From an uncultured Collinsella sp. (GTDB lineage: Bacteria > Actinomycetota > Coriobacteriia > Coriobacteriales > Coriobacteriaceae), in contig CABUTO010000035.1 in assembly GCA_902494535.1 (NCBI GenBank), positions 1 through 24,613 on the forward strand: a stretch of DNA of 24,613 bases, written 5' to 3'. Of this stretch, positions 15,641 to 22,571 are shown in pieces. Positions within the stretch are counted from its first letter, which is position 1. Each line of letters begins with the position of its first letter. The position numbers and the translations under genes are program-made. The notes beneath the pieces are model-generated. The model was not told the origin of the DNA and made no database searches. It saw only the letters and a program-made list of their open reading frames with translations.

Positions 15641-16231
15641 ATGACCGAGATGTCCGAGCCGACGATTCGCCTGGCGACGCCCGAAGACGCGCCGGCGTTG
15701 CTTGCCATCTATGAGCCGTATGTGCGCCAGACGGCGATTACCTGCGAATATGAGGTGCCGAGCGTTGAGGAGTTCGCCGGGCGCATCGAGCGCACGCTCG
15801 AGCGCTATCCGTATCTGGTGATGGAGCTGGACGGGCGTCCGGTAGGTTATGCCTATGTGAGTCCGCTCAACAGCCGCGAGGCATACGACTGGTCGGTCGA
15901 GACGTCGATCTACCTGGCGCGCGACGTGCGCCATGGCGGGCTGGGCCGCAAACTGCACGATGCGCTCAAGCAATGTCTGATCGCGATGGGCATCACCAAC
16001 ATGTGCGCGCTCATTGCCGTCCCGCACGACAAGGATGACGAGTATCTGACGCACAACAGCCAGGACTTCCATGCCCATATGGGATATCGCCTGGTGGGCA
16101 CCTTTGATCGCTGCGCCCAAAAGTTCGGCCGCTGGTACGACATGTGCTGGATGGAGCTGGTCCTGGCCGAGCGCACACCCAACCAACCCAAACCAACCTG
16201 GTTCCCTGACCTCCCCAAACCTACCATTTAG
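15641..16231 (+). CDS. GNAT acetyltransferase, phosphinothricin-acetyltransferase-like
   Basis: This 196-residue GNAT protein starts TIRLATPEDAPALLAIYEPYV as in the PAT/YwnH group, and has the acetyl-CoA binding loop RHGGLGRKLH (97-106) and the usual motif GYRLVGTF near the C terminus. It transfers acetyl from acetyl-CoA to a small amine, possibly an amino acid analogue such as phosphinothricin or methionine sulfone; the substrate is unknown. ATG 15641 has GGAGAAGGG upstream. The proline-rich tail (TPNQPKPTWFPDLPKPTI) is unlike the family, and its last codons and stop run into the palindromic repeat at 16218-16254. The tail may therefore be a product of repeat insertion. The gene converges on the GntR gene. 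Confidence 0.88.
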   Translation: MTEMSEPTIRLATPEDAPALLAIYEPYVRQTAITCEYEVPSVEEFAGRIERTLERYPYLVMELDGRPVGYAYVSPLNSREAYDWSVETSIYLARDVRHGGLGRKLHDALKQCLIAMGITNMCALIAVPHDKDDEYLTHNSQDFHAHMGYRLVGTFDRCAQKFGRWYDMCWMELVLAERTPNQPKPTWFPDLPKPTI

Positions 16232-16254
16232 GGACAGGTTTATTTTGGCGGGTT
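16218..16254. repeat. Palindromic repeat family 2, copy A
   Basis: AACCTACCA (16218-16226) and TGGCGGGTT (16246-16254) form an imperfect stem around AGGGACAGGTTTATTTTGG (16230-16248). The same 19-nt text occurs on the opposite strand in copy B (23666-23701). The element fills the 21-nt gap between two convergent genes and overlaps the stop codons of both. It could act as a bidirectional 3' hairpin. Confidence 0.82.
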
Positions 16255-16975
16255 AGCCGATGGGCTCGGTGTATTTGGCGCGGTCGGTGCGTTGGATGCG
16301 CTTGGAGACATGGAGCGGGCGGCCGTCGGTGTCGTAGACGTAGTCGGTGATCAGGATCAGCGCCTGCCCACGCTCAACGTTGAGCAAAAACGCCTCGTTT
16401 TGCGAGGCATAGCACACCTCAAAGGTCTTATGTCCCTGTGCCGGCGCGCGATGGAATTCCTGGCGCAGCGTGGCGTAGAGCGAACCGTTGATATCGCGGT
16501 CGATGAGTGCTTCAAAGCTCGGTGGTAGATAGGTGGTCTCCAGGCACAGTGGCGCATCGTCCAGATAACGCAGACGGATAAGTTTGACGAGCTTGCTGCC
16601 CACGGCGGCATCAAAGAACTTGGCTATGCTGCCGCCCGCCTTGGTAAAGCCCGAGTCCACCGTGCGCGTGGTGGGCTTCATGCCCTGACCCTGGACCTGC
16701 GCCGTATAGCTCGAAAACACCAGGTTGTTCTCGTGGAGCGCCGGCGTGTCGGCCACAAAGGCGCCGCGCCCGCGCTCGGTTCGAACCAGACCCTCATCAA
16801 CGAGCACCTTAAGGGCATGGCGTACGGTGCTGCGCGACAGCCCCGATTCGTCCATGAGTTCCATCTCGGACGGCAGCTTGTCTCCGCGCGCGTAGGTGCC
16901 GGCGGCGATGCGGTCGCGCAACATGCCCGCCAAGCGCTCGTATTGGGCCAGTTTCTTTTTAGATGAAGCGTTCAT
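16253..16975 (-). CDS. GntR-family (HutC/UTRA) transcriptional repressor
   Basis: This 240-residue regulator has an N-terminal winged helix (about 10-75; GDKLPSEMELMDESGLSRSTVRHAL is the recognition region) and a C-terminal UTRA ligand domain (about 90-235; ending VSKRIQRTDRAKYTEP). UTRA domains usually bind sugar phosphates or related metabolites and release DNA. The gene is divergent from the SIS/PTS cluster. The repeated TGTATSTAACTTGTATG sites at 16986-17002 and 17125-17141 lie just before this gene and before the first SIS gene. This suggests autoregulation and control of the cluster, with an imported phosphorylated sugar conjugate as inducer. That link is inference. The start at 16975 has only a weak AGG site upstream. 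Confidence 0.93.
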   Translation of the reverse strand: MNASSKKKLAQYERLAGMLRDRIAAGTYARGDKLPSEMELMDESGLSRSTVRHALKVLVDEGLVRTERGRGAFVADTPALHENNLVFSSYTAQVQGQGMKPTTRTVDSGFTKAGGSIAKFFDAAVGSKLVKLIRLRYLDDAPLCLETTYLPPSFEALIDRDINGSLYATLRQEFHRAPAQGHKTFEVCYASQNEAFLLNVERGQALILITDYVYDTDGRPLHVSKRIQRTDRAKYTEPIG

Positions 16976-16985
16976 GCGATCAACC

Positions 16986-17002
16986 TGTATCTAACTTGTA
17001 TG
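16986..17002. promoter_or_regulatory. Putative GntR operator, site 1
   Basis: TGTATCTAACTTGTATG lies 10 bp upstream of the gntR start codon and matches site 2 (17125-17141) at 16 of 17 positions. Its position over the ribosome-binding/leader region fits autorepression. Confidence 0.6.
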
Positions 17003-17124
17003 TGAGTCTAATCAAGCATGTATTCAATATAACAATAAAACCGCTGGTAGCTAGTTATCGAAAACTGCATCAGCAAAATTTCTAAGATAAATATAGCATA
17101 CAACTAGTCGACATAGCCAAAACA

Positions 17125-17141
17125 TGTATGTAACTTGTATG
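17125..17141. promoter_or_regulatory. Putative GntR operator, site 2
   Basis: TGTATGTAACTTGTATG lies 40 bp upstream of the first SIS gene. A half-match in the opposite orientation, CATACAACTAG (17097-17107), makes a wider CATACAA/TTGTATG dyad with it. A weaker relative, TGTATATAACGACTATA (12 of 17), lies before the EamA gene at 18446-18462. Confidence 0.6.
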
Positions 17142-17181
17142 CCTGTGATGAGCATCATACGAGAAGAAAGGCTGATGCACG

Positions 17182-18174
17182 ATGACTACTCAGGAACAGG
17201 TTAAGGACGTCGTCTCCCAGGTTTTGGCTGACAAGGCAGACAAGGGCGGCATCAAGCGCGTTGTGTGGATTGGCGCCGGCGGATCCAACGGCGGCAACTA
17301 TCCTGCCCAGTACTTTATGGAGCACGAGGCCACACAGGTCGTGAGCTCCAGCTACACCAGCAACGAGTTCGTGCACGCAACCCCTGCCTACGTCAACGAG
17401 AACACCCTGGCCGTCGTCGTGTCCATGCGCGGCACCAAGGAGACCATCGTCGCCGCCCAGGTCGCCAAGGACCACGGCGCCAGCACCATCGCCATCTATG
17501 TCGACGAGTCCGGCCTCACCGAGGTCTGCGACTACAAGATCCAGTACGACAGCCTGGCCGTCGACGAGTCCTGCATGGGCCGTACCAACTCCGCCGTCGT
17601 GACCATGATCGCCATGGAGCTTACGCAGCAGACCGAGGGCTATGCCGAGTACGAGACCGCCATGGCCGCCTTCGACTTGGTCGACCCCATCTATCGCAAG
17701 GCCGTCGAGTACACTCGTCCGCTCGCTGCCAAGTGGGCCGAGCAGAACGCCGACAAGCCCTGCATCAACGTGATGGCTCAGGGTCCGCTCTTTGGTGCCG
17801 CTTACGTTTTTAGCATCTGCAATGTGCAGGAGATGCTGCAGATCGACTCCTGCACCATCAACACCTGCGACTTCTTCCACGGCCCCTTCGAGATTCTGGA
17901 CAAGCGCACCTCGCTGTTCCAGCTCATCAGCGTCGGCCGCAGCCGCTGCAACGACGAGCGCGGCATCCGCTTCGTCAACCAGTACGGTGGCGAGCGCGTC
18001 TATCAGCTCGACGCCAAGGAGCTCGGCCTCAATGACATCAAGGACAGCGTGAGCGAATACTTCAACCACCTGATCTTTGCCCCGATTCTCAACAACGTGT
18101 ACATGCGCGCGCTCTCTGCCGTCACCCACAAGGACTACATGACGCGCCGCTACATGTGGAAGCTGGATTACTAG
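17182..18174 (+). CDS. SIS-domain sugar-phosphate enzyme, FrlB-type deglycase-like (copy 1)
   Basis: This 330-residue protein carries two SIS sugar-isomerase domains. The first begins at VVWIGAGGSNGGNYPAQYF (about 27-45) and contains VVVSMRGTKET; the second has the characteristic CDFFHGPFEIL (about 228-238). The architecture and the HGPFE motif match fructosamine-6-phosphate deglycases (FrlB, FraB, GfrE/F), which split a 6-phosphorylated Amadori product into glucose 6-phosphate and an amino acid. A GlmS-like or AgaS-like isomerase is the alternative. A paralogue ending in almost the same way (RRYMWKL.Y) lies at 22572, on the other side of a mannose-family PTS. Codon use is strongly optimised, suggesting high expression. 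The start 17182 follows AGAAAGG at 10 nt. It is divergent from the GntR gene. Confidence 0.85.
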   Translation: MTTQEQVKDVVSQVLADKADKGGIKRVVWIGAGGSNGGNYPAQYFMEHEATQVVSSSYTSNEFVHATPAYVNENTLAVVVSMRGTKETIVAAQVAKDHGASTIAIYVDESGLTEVCDYKIQYDSLAVDESCMGRTNSAVVTMIAMELTQQTEGYAEYETAMAAFDLVDPIYRKAVEYTRPLAAKWAEQNADKPCINVMAQGPLFGAAYVFSICNVQEMLQIDSCTINTCDFFHGPFEILDKRTSLFQLISVGRSRCNDERGIRFVNQYGGERVYQLDAKELGLNDIKDSVSEYFNHLIFAPILNNVYMRALSAVTHKDYMTRRYMWKLDY

Positions 18175-18186
18175 GGGATATTGGTT

Positions 18187-18208
18187 CCGCCGTTCTACCG
18201 AACGGCGG
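18187..18208. repeat. Perfect hairpin after SIS copy 1
   Basis: CCGCCGTTC (18187-18195) and GAACGGCGG (18200-18208) form a perfect 9-bp stem with loop TACC, starting 12 nt after the stop codon. No T-run follows, so it is more likely an mRNA 3'-end stabiliser or pause site than the terminator itself, which lies at 18259-18288. Confidence 0.7.
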
Positions 18209-18258
18209 ACCGGCCGACGCTGCGCACCCGGCATTTGGCCAATCTGCCGTTCAATTTC

Positions 18259-18288
18259 AAAGGCGCGACCAGAAGGTCAGCGCCTTTT
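18259..18288 (+). terminator. Terminator after SIS copy 1
   Basis: AGGCGCGACC and GGTC-A-GCGCCT (18261-18285) form a stem with one bulged A and an AGAA loop, followed by TTTTC. It separates the first SIS gene from the EamA gene. Confidence 0.78.
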
Positions 18289-18505
18289 CATTTCACGGCA
18301 CCTTGGCTCAAATGACGGGCGCTCGCTGACATTGCCAAAACGTCGGCGTTGCCGTGGTTGGCACTTGGGGACGTTCCTTTTGTGCCGGCACTTGGGGACA
18401 CTCCTGGGAATCATTTCCTCATTCGCCGATTTGTGTCTTGAAAAATGTATATAACGACTATAACGTAGTGTGAAACATATTGGAAACAATACCGAGGGGG
18501 CTGCG
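18289..18505. other. Spacer upstream of the EamA gene with repeat and promoter-like DNA
   Basis: Together with the two preceding hairpins this is part of a 331-nt gene-free stretch. It contains the family 2 repeat pair at 18360-18408. It then turns AT-rich (18436-18490), with ATAACG-ACT-ATAACG at 18451-18465 and the weak GntR-site relative at 18446-18462. The promoter of the EamA gene should lie in this AT-rich part, although I cannot place -35 and -10 boxes firmly. Confidence 0.45.
18360..18408. repeat. Palindromic repeat family 2, tandem pair (copy D)
   Basis: GGCACTTGGGGACGTTCC (18360-18377) is followed by TTTTGTGCC, closing a GGCAC/GTGCC stem. A second unit then begins immediately, GGCACTTGGGGACACTCC (18387-18404), but lacks its closing arm. 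The GGGGAC(G/A)(T/C)TCC text matches the GGGACAGTTCC loop of copy C at 22461. Confidence 0.72.
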
Positions 18506-19588
18506 TTGAAGAAAAGCAATCTGGGCTATGTGCTGGTACTGATCGCCGCGCTTATGTGGGGCAGCATCGGAATCTTTGTAAACGGCATTGCGGCCATGGG
18601 CGTTTCGTCTCAGAGCATGGCGGCCTTTCGCTTGTTGGTCGGAGCGCTTATCTTGGCGCCGGTCCTGATGTTTATGGGCTGCCGTCCGGGTGAGGGGTCT
18701 ACCGTGGCTCAGGGTCCCCTGACGCTATTCAAGGCAAGCCCCAAAGAGCTCGTCCCCTGCGCGCTTGTCGGTATCGTCGGTTTGGCCGCCGCCAACACCT
18801 GCTATTACGAGTGCATGGGCGAGGTGGGCATGTCCACGGCCTCGGTGCTGCTCTACACCTCGCCGGTGTTTGGCGTCATGCTTGGCCGCGTGCTTTATCG
18901 CGAGGACGTGACCCCCAACAAGCTCGTTGCCATTGTCTTTAACATCGTTGGCTGCGTGCTTGCGGTGACCAATGGCGACCTTTCCGGTTTTCATTTTTCG
19001 GTTTGGGGCGTCACGTCGGGCGTGATTGCAGGCCTTTGTGGTGCGTCGCTCGCGGTGTTTAGCCGGATAGCAACCAAGACGGTCCACCCGCTGGCTGTCA
19101 CGTTTTGGGGCTTTGTTTTTGGCGGTGCGGTTATGGCGGCTATCGCGGCTCCGTGGCCGGATGTCGCCGCAGCAATGTCGCCACAGCTGCTGCTGCTGTT
19201 CCTTGGCTTTGGACTCATCCCCACAGCCGTGGCTTACATCTTATATATGCAGGGTCTGTCCATGGGGCTCGAGACATCGAAAGTTCCCGTCGTAATGTCT
19301 TTCGAGACGGTCGTCACCGTACTGGTGGGCATTGGTGTCTATGCCGAGCCCGCCGGCGCGATCAAGGTTCTGGGCATTGTGCTGGTGCTCGCGTCCATCC
19401 TGATCATGAACACCGACTTCTCCAAGCTGCGCAACAGCGTGTTTGTCGGTCATGTCGTTGAGAGCATGACCTTTAAGCCCAACGCGTGGTGGACGGAGAA
19501 ATCGCAGGACATGGATCTGTTTAAGGAACGCACTGGCATCGCGCTGGAGCCCACCGTGCAGGAAAGCCCCTGGTACTTCGTGCGATAG
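18506..19588 (+). CDS. EamA/DMT-family transporter, probable metabolite exporter
   Basis: This 360-residue membrane protein has the ten-helix, two-EamA-repeat layout of the drug/metabolite transporter superfamily. Repeat 1 starts GYVLVLIAALMWGSIGIFVNG, and repeat 2 starts near VWGVTSGVIAGLCGASLAVFSR and ends in VLGIVLVLASILIMN. A soluble C-terminal tail of about 50 residues follows. Many relatives export amino acids or related compounds. Because it lies inside a cluster that should release an amino acid (lysine, if the substrate is fructoselysine), amino-acid efflux is a reasonable guess. I chose TTG 18506, which has GAGGGG 6 nt upstream and puts the first helix next to the start. A GTG at 18470 has no site, but would add 12 residues if used. 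Confidence 0.85.
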   Translation: MKKSNLGYVLVLIAALMWGSIGIFVNGIAAMGVSSQSMAAFRLLVGALILAPVLMFMGCRPGEGSTVAQGPLTLFKASPKELVPCALVGIVGLAAANTCYYECMGEVGMSTASVLLYTSPVFGVMLGRVLYREDVTPNKLVAIVFNIVGCVLAVTNGDLSGFHFSVWGVTSGVIAGLCGASLAVFSRIATKTVHPLAVTFWGFVFGGAVMAAIAAPWPDVAAAMSPQLLLLFLGFGLIPTAVAYILYMQGLSMGLETSKVPVVMSFETVVTVLVGIGVYAEPAGAIKVLGIVLVLASILIMNTDFSKLRNSVFVGHVVESMTFKPNAWWTEKSQDMDLFKERTGIALEPTVQESPWYFVR

Positions 19589-19592
19589 GGGA

Positions 19593-19622
19593 TTGGCGAG
19601 GCGTCTGACCGGGCGTCGCCAA
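19593..19622. repeat. Hairpin after the EamA gene
   Basis: TTGGCGA (19593-19599) and TCGCCAA (19616-19622) are perfect inverted repeats 4 nt after the stop codon. No T-run follows. It may protect the mRNA end or attenuate transcription before the PTS genes. Confidence 0.5.
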
Positions 19623-19735
19623 GACAGCGCCGACCTACCCTGCACCAACGTTTCGATTGCGTTAAACCCGTCAACGGTCGATTTTCACCCGCGAACGGTC
19701 TTTATACTAATTATCAATATAAGCAACGTATAAGA

Positions 19736-19754
19736 CGTTATAATGACAATAACG
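19736..19754. promoter_or_regulatory. Dyad CGTTAT-N7-ATAACG before the PTS operon
   Basis: CGTTAT (19736-19741) and ATAACG (19749-19754) form a dyad that overlaps a TATAAT hexamer (19739-19744), and lie about 20 nt before the EIIAB ribosome site. ATAACG also occurs twice upstream of the EamA gene (18451-18465). No well-spaced -35 box accompanies the TATAAT, so the promoter is tentative and the dyad is a candidate operator. Confidence 0.4.
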
Positions 19755-19770
19755 AAAAGGAGGAGGCAAG

Positions 19771-20694
19771 ATGAATCAGATCATTCTCGCATCTCATGGC
19801 GGCCTGGCCGCAGGCGCCAAAGACACGCTCGAGATGGTTCTCGGCGACGTGTCGAACGTCCACGTCGTGTCGCTTGCTCGTGACGACAAAGAGCCCATCA
19901 CCAATAAGGTGGACGCCATGATCGCCACGTTCAACGCGGACGACACCGTCTATGTGCTGACCGATATGCTCGGCAGCTCGGTCAACAACAGCATGGTCGA
20001 GCTTTCCAAGAACGGCACGAAGTTCACGGTTGTCAGCGGTTTCAACATCCCGCTGGCGCTCACGCTCGCTATGAGCCCCGTCCCCGTCAAGGGCGCCGAG
20101 CTCGCGGCCCTCATCAACGAGGCCCGCACCGGTCTGACCAACCCCAACGTACCGGTCGAGGCTGCCGCGGCTCCCGCCAAGAAGGCCAAGGCGTCCCGTC
20201 ACAGCTCCGGTCCCGCCAAGATCGTCCTCGCACGTCTTGACTACCGTCTGCTGCACGGCCAGGTCGTCTTTACCTGGACCACCAAGGTTCAGGCCGAGCG
20301 CATCATCGTCGTCGACAACGCTGCCGCCAACGATGACATCAAGAAGGGCGCTCTTAAGCTGGCCAAGCCCCAGGGCGTGCGCCTGAACGTCTTCACCGTC
20401 GAGCGTGCCCTCGCCAAGATGGACAAGCTCAACACCCTCGGCGAGCGCGTCATGTTCGTCTTTGGCAACACTGCCGAGATGCTGCAGTTCTGCCAGGGCT
20501 ACAAGCTCGATGCCATCAACCTGGGCGCCACCGCCAACCACGACGGTGCCGATCAGGTCGGCGGCAAGGACAGCTCCGTCTTCCTCGACGCCACCCAGAA
20601 GGCCGACGTCAACCAGCTGCTCGACATGGGCATTAAGCTCTACGTCCAGCAGACCCCTACGTATCAGAGCGTCGACATCGACGCCAAGCTGTAA
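19771..20694 (+). CDS. Mannose-family PTS EIIA-EIIB fusion
   Basis: This 307-residue cytoplasmic phosphocarrier has two domains. The EIIA domain (about 1-125) has the phospho-accepting His9 in LASHGGLAAG. An Ala/Lys/Pro-rich linker (about 128-148) follows. The EIIB domain (about 150-307) has the phospho-accepting His162 in ARLDYRLLHGQVVFTWT. It passes phosphate from HPr to the incoming sugar, phosphorylating it as it crosses EIIC/EIID. The fusion order is that of ManX. AAAAGGAGGAGG upstream is a very strong ribosome site. It is followed within 36 nt by EIIC. Neighbouring SIS deglycase-like enzymes suggest a sugar-amine or Amadori conjugate rather than mannose. Confidence 0.93.
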   Translation: MNQIILASHGGLAAGAKDTLEMVLGDVSNVHVVSLARDDKEPITNKVDAMIATFNADDTVYVLTDMLGSSVNNSMVELSKNGTKFTVVSGFNIPLALTLAMSPVPVKGAELAALINEARTGLTNPNVPVEAAAAPAKKAKASRHSSGPAKIVLARLDYRLLHGQVVFTWTTKVQAERIIVVDNAAANDDIKKGALKLAKPQGVRLNVFTVERALAKMDKLNTLGERVMFVFGNTAEMLQFCQGYKLDAINLGATANHDGADQVGGKDSSVFLDATQKADVNQLLDMGIKLYVQQTPTYQSVDIDAKL

Positions 20695-20699
20695 TCAAC

Positions 20700-20713
20700 C
20701 AGGCTTTTGCCTG
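20700..20713. repeat. Intercistronic hairpin between EIIAB and EIIC genes
   Basis: CAGGC-TTTT-GCCTG (20700-20713) forms a small stem in the 36-nt gap, just before the EIIC ribosome site AAAGGAGAAGG. It could mark an mRNA processing or stability point between the soluble and membrane subunits. Confidence 0.4.
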
Positions 20714-20730
20714 ACTGAAAGGAGAAGGGT

Positions 20731-21525
20731 ATGAATACGTTCATCAGTGCGGTGCTCGTCGGCCTCGTCGGCGTGTTCTGCATGTGGGACTCCCGCCTGC
20801 TCGGTCGTCTTAACTTCGAGCAGCCCCTCGTTGGCGCTACGCTCGTCGGTCTGCTGCTGGGCGATGTGCCCACCGGCCTTGCCGTCGGTGCCGCCGTCGA
20901 GCTCGTGTCCATGGGCCTGGTGCAGGTCGGCGCCGCCGTTCCGCCCGATATGGTCCTGGGCGGCATCGTGGCCGCTGCCTTTGCGTGCCTGACCGATGCT
21001 TCTGCCGAGACCGCCATGACGATCGCCATCCCGGTCGCCGTCCTGGGTCAGCTCCTCGGCATCGTTTTCCGTTCCATCATCGCCGCCCTCACCCATGTGG
21101 CAGATAGCGCGATCGATAACGGAAAGTTCAAGACCGCTTACCGTATGCACATCTGCGCCGGCTCCGGTCTGTACGCCGTCATGTACTTCCTGCCGATCTT
21201 CCTCGCCGTCTTTGTTGGCACCGACCTGGTTCAGGCCATCGTCAACATGGTTCCCGAGTGGCTGTCCACTGGTCTTAACGTTTCGACCAAGATCATGACC
21301 GCCTACGGCTTGGCCCTGCTGCTCACCATGATGATCAAGAAGGGTATGACTCCGTTCCTGTTCATCGGTTTCCTGCTCGCCGCTTACCTCAACCTGTCCG
21401 TCATCGCGGTCGCTCTGATCGGTGTGTGCCTGGCTGTCGTCTTCATGGGCTTCAAGTTCAACGGTTCCCAGGCAGCCGCCGGTGTCGATTCCGACTACGA
21501 TCCGCTCGAAGACGACGAAGACTAA
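20731..21525 (+). CDS. Mannose-family PTS EIIC, sugar permease subunit
   Basis: This 264-residue integral membrane protein of the ManY/SorA family begins MNTFISAVLVGLVGVFCMWDSRLLG. It carries the conserved GLLLGDVPTGLAVGAAVEL and LVQVGAAVPPDMVLGGIVA segments that line the sugar path. About seven hydrophobic stretches are visible, and the C-terminal tail is acidic (DSDYDPLEDDED). With EIID it forms the translocation channel. AAAGGAGAAGGG precedes ATG 20731. The stop codon TAA is followed directly by AGGAGG, the ribosome site of the EIID gene 13 nt later, so the two subunits are tightly coupled. Confidence 0.94.
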   Translation: MNTFISAVLVGLVGVFCMWDSRLLGRLNFEQPLVGATLVGLLLGDVPTGLAVGAAVELVSMGLVQVGAAVPPDMVLGGIVAAAFACLTDASAETAMTIAIPVAVLGQLLGIVFRSIIAALTHVADSAIDNGKFKTAYRMHICAGSGLYAVMYFLPIFLAVFVGTDLVQAIVNMVPEWLSTGLNVSTKIMTAYGLALLLTMMIKKGMTPFLFIGFLLAAYLNLSVIAVALIGVCLAVVFMGFKFNGSQAAAGVDSDYDPLEDDED

Positions 21526-21538
21526 GGAGGAACACACT

Positions 21539-22372
21539 ATGGCAACCGCAACCAAGGACGTGTCCCTGAACAAGAAGGTCAGCCAGTTCTTCTGGCGCTC
21601 CTGGGCCATCCAGGCCTCTTGGAACTACGAGCGTCAGATGAACATGGGCTTCCTCTACGGCATGGTTCCCACGCTCGATCGCCTCTATCCGGATGAGTCC
21701 GACCCCAAGCAGCTCGCTGCTAAGAAAGAGGCTTACCACCGTCACATGGCGTTCTACAACTGCACCCCGCAGACGAGCGCTTTCATCCTGGGCCTCGCCG
21801 CCTCCATGGAGGAGGAGTACGCCAAGGATCCCGAGAACTTCGATCCCGATTCGATCAACGCGGTCAAGACCTCCCTCATGGGTCCGCTTTCCGGCATCGG
21901 TGACTCCTTCTTCCAGGGCACCATCCGCGTTATCGCCTTTGGCCTGGGCGTTCAGCTGGCCCAGCAGGGCTCCATCATGGGCCCGATCCTGGCCATGCTC
22001 ATCTCCATCGTCCCCTCTGTGCTGATCACTTGGTTCGCAGCAAAGATGGGCTATCAGGGCGGTCACGAGTACCTGAGCAAGCTTCAGGGCGGCGACCTCA
22101 TGGAGAAGCTCATGTATGTCTGCGGCATCGTGGGTCTTATGTCCGTGGGTGGCATGATCGCTACGCTGATCGGCGCCACCACCCCGCTGCAGTTCGCTGA
22201 GGGCACCGTCGTTATCCAGGACATCCTGGACGGCATGATGCCCCAGATGATCTCCCTTGGCCTCACCGGCCTTATGTACTGGCTCATCAAGAAGAACGTC
22301 AACACCGGTTGGCTTCTCGTGATCGCCATTGTGGGCGGCATCGCCCTCTCCGCGGCCGGCATCCTGGCCTAG
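21539..22372 (+). CDS. Mannose-family PTS EIID subunit
   Basis: This 277-residue ManZ-type subunit has a soluble N-terminal part with the family signature FFWRSWAIQASWNYERQMNM (about 17-36) and the LGAAS-like segment FILGLAASMEEEYA. The glycine-rich GPLSGIGDSFFQGTIR motif (near 113-128) follows, and C-terminal membrane helices end in GGIALSAAGILA. It partners EIIC to build the transporter. ATG 21539 is chosen because AAGGAGG lies 8-9 nt upstream; the frame is open further upstream, but only as a shadow of the EIIC gene. It is the last gene before a 199-nt gap that contains hairpins. Confidence 0.94.
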   Translation: MATATKDVSLNKKVSQFFWRSWAIQASWNYERQMNMGFLYGMVPTLDRLYPDESDPKQLAAKKEAYHRHMAFYNCTPQTSAFILGLAASMEEEYAKDPENFDPDSINAVKTSLMGPLSGIGDSFFQGTIRVIAFGLGVQLAQQGSIMGPILAMLISIVPSVLITWFAAKMGYQGGHEYLSKLQGGDLMEKLMYVCGIVGLMSVGGMIATLIGATTPLQFAEGTVVIQDILDGMMPQMISLGLTGLMYWLIKKNVNTGWLLVIAIVGGIALSAAGILA

Positions 22373-22405
22373 TCGCGACTAAGCGCCTAACCGCTTTCCC
22401 CCGGG

Positions 22406-22438
22406 GGCCTGCCTGGCATCCCATACCCCAGGCAGGCC
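22406..22438. repeat. Strong hairpin after the EIID gene
   Basis: GGCCTGCCTGG (22406-22416) and CCAGGCAGGCC (22428-22438) form a perfect 11-bp stem with an 11-nt loop. The sequence that follows is TCCATCCCC, with no T-run. It may be a 3' stabiliser or partial terminator that lowers SIS copy 2 expression relative to the PTS. Confidence 0.7.
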
Positions 22439-22452
22439 TCCATCCCCAAAAT

Positions 22453-22480
22453 GTGACAAAGGGACAGTTCCTTTGTCGCA
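22453..22480. repeat. Palindromic repeat family 2, copy C
   Basis: TGTGACAAAGG (22453-22463 region) pairs with CCTTTGTCGCA (22470-22480), allowing one G-U pair, around the loop GACAGTT. The centre GGGACAGTTCC matches copy D and the GGGACAGGTT loop of copies A and B, while the outer arms are different. Confidence 0.75.
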
Positions 22481-22571
22481 TCCTCAACGGGCCGGCGACT
22501 CGGTCCAAACCACGGTAACCCTGCGAGCGCCCGGCAATGTGGCGCCGCAAAAATCGAAAGGAATGTGTCAG

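Noticed and set aside
17155..18234. Open frame of 359 codons on the minus strand
   Set aside because: Antisense shadow of SIS copy 1; a matching long antisense frame over SIS copy 2 (22299-23513) arises from the same codon bias.
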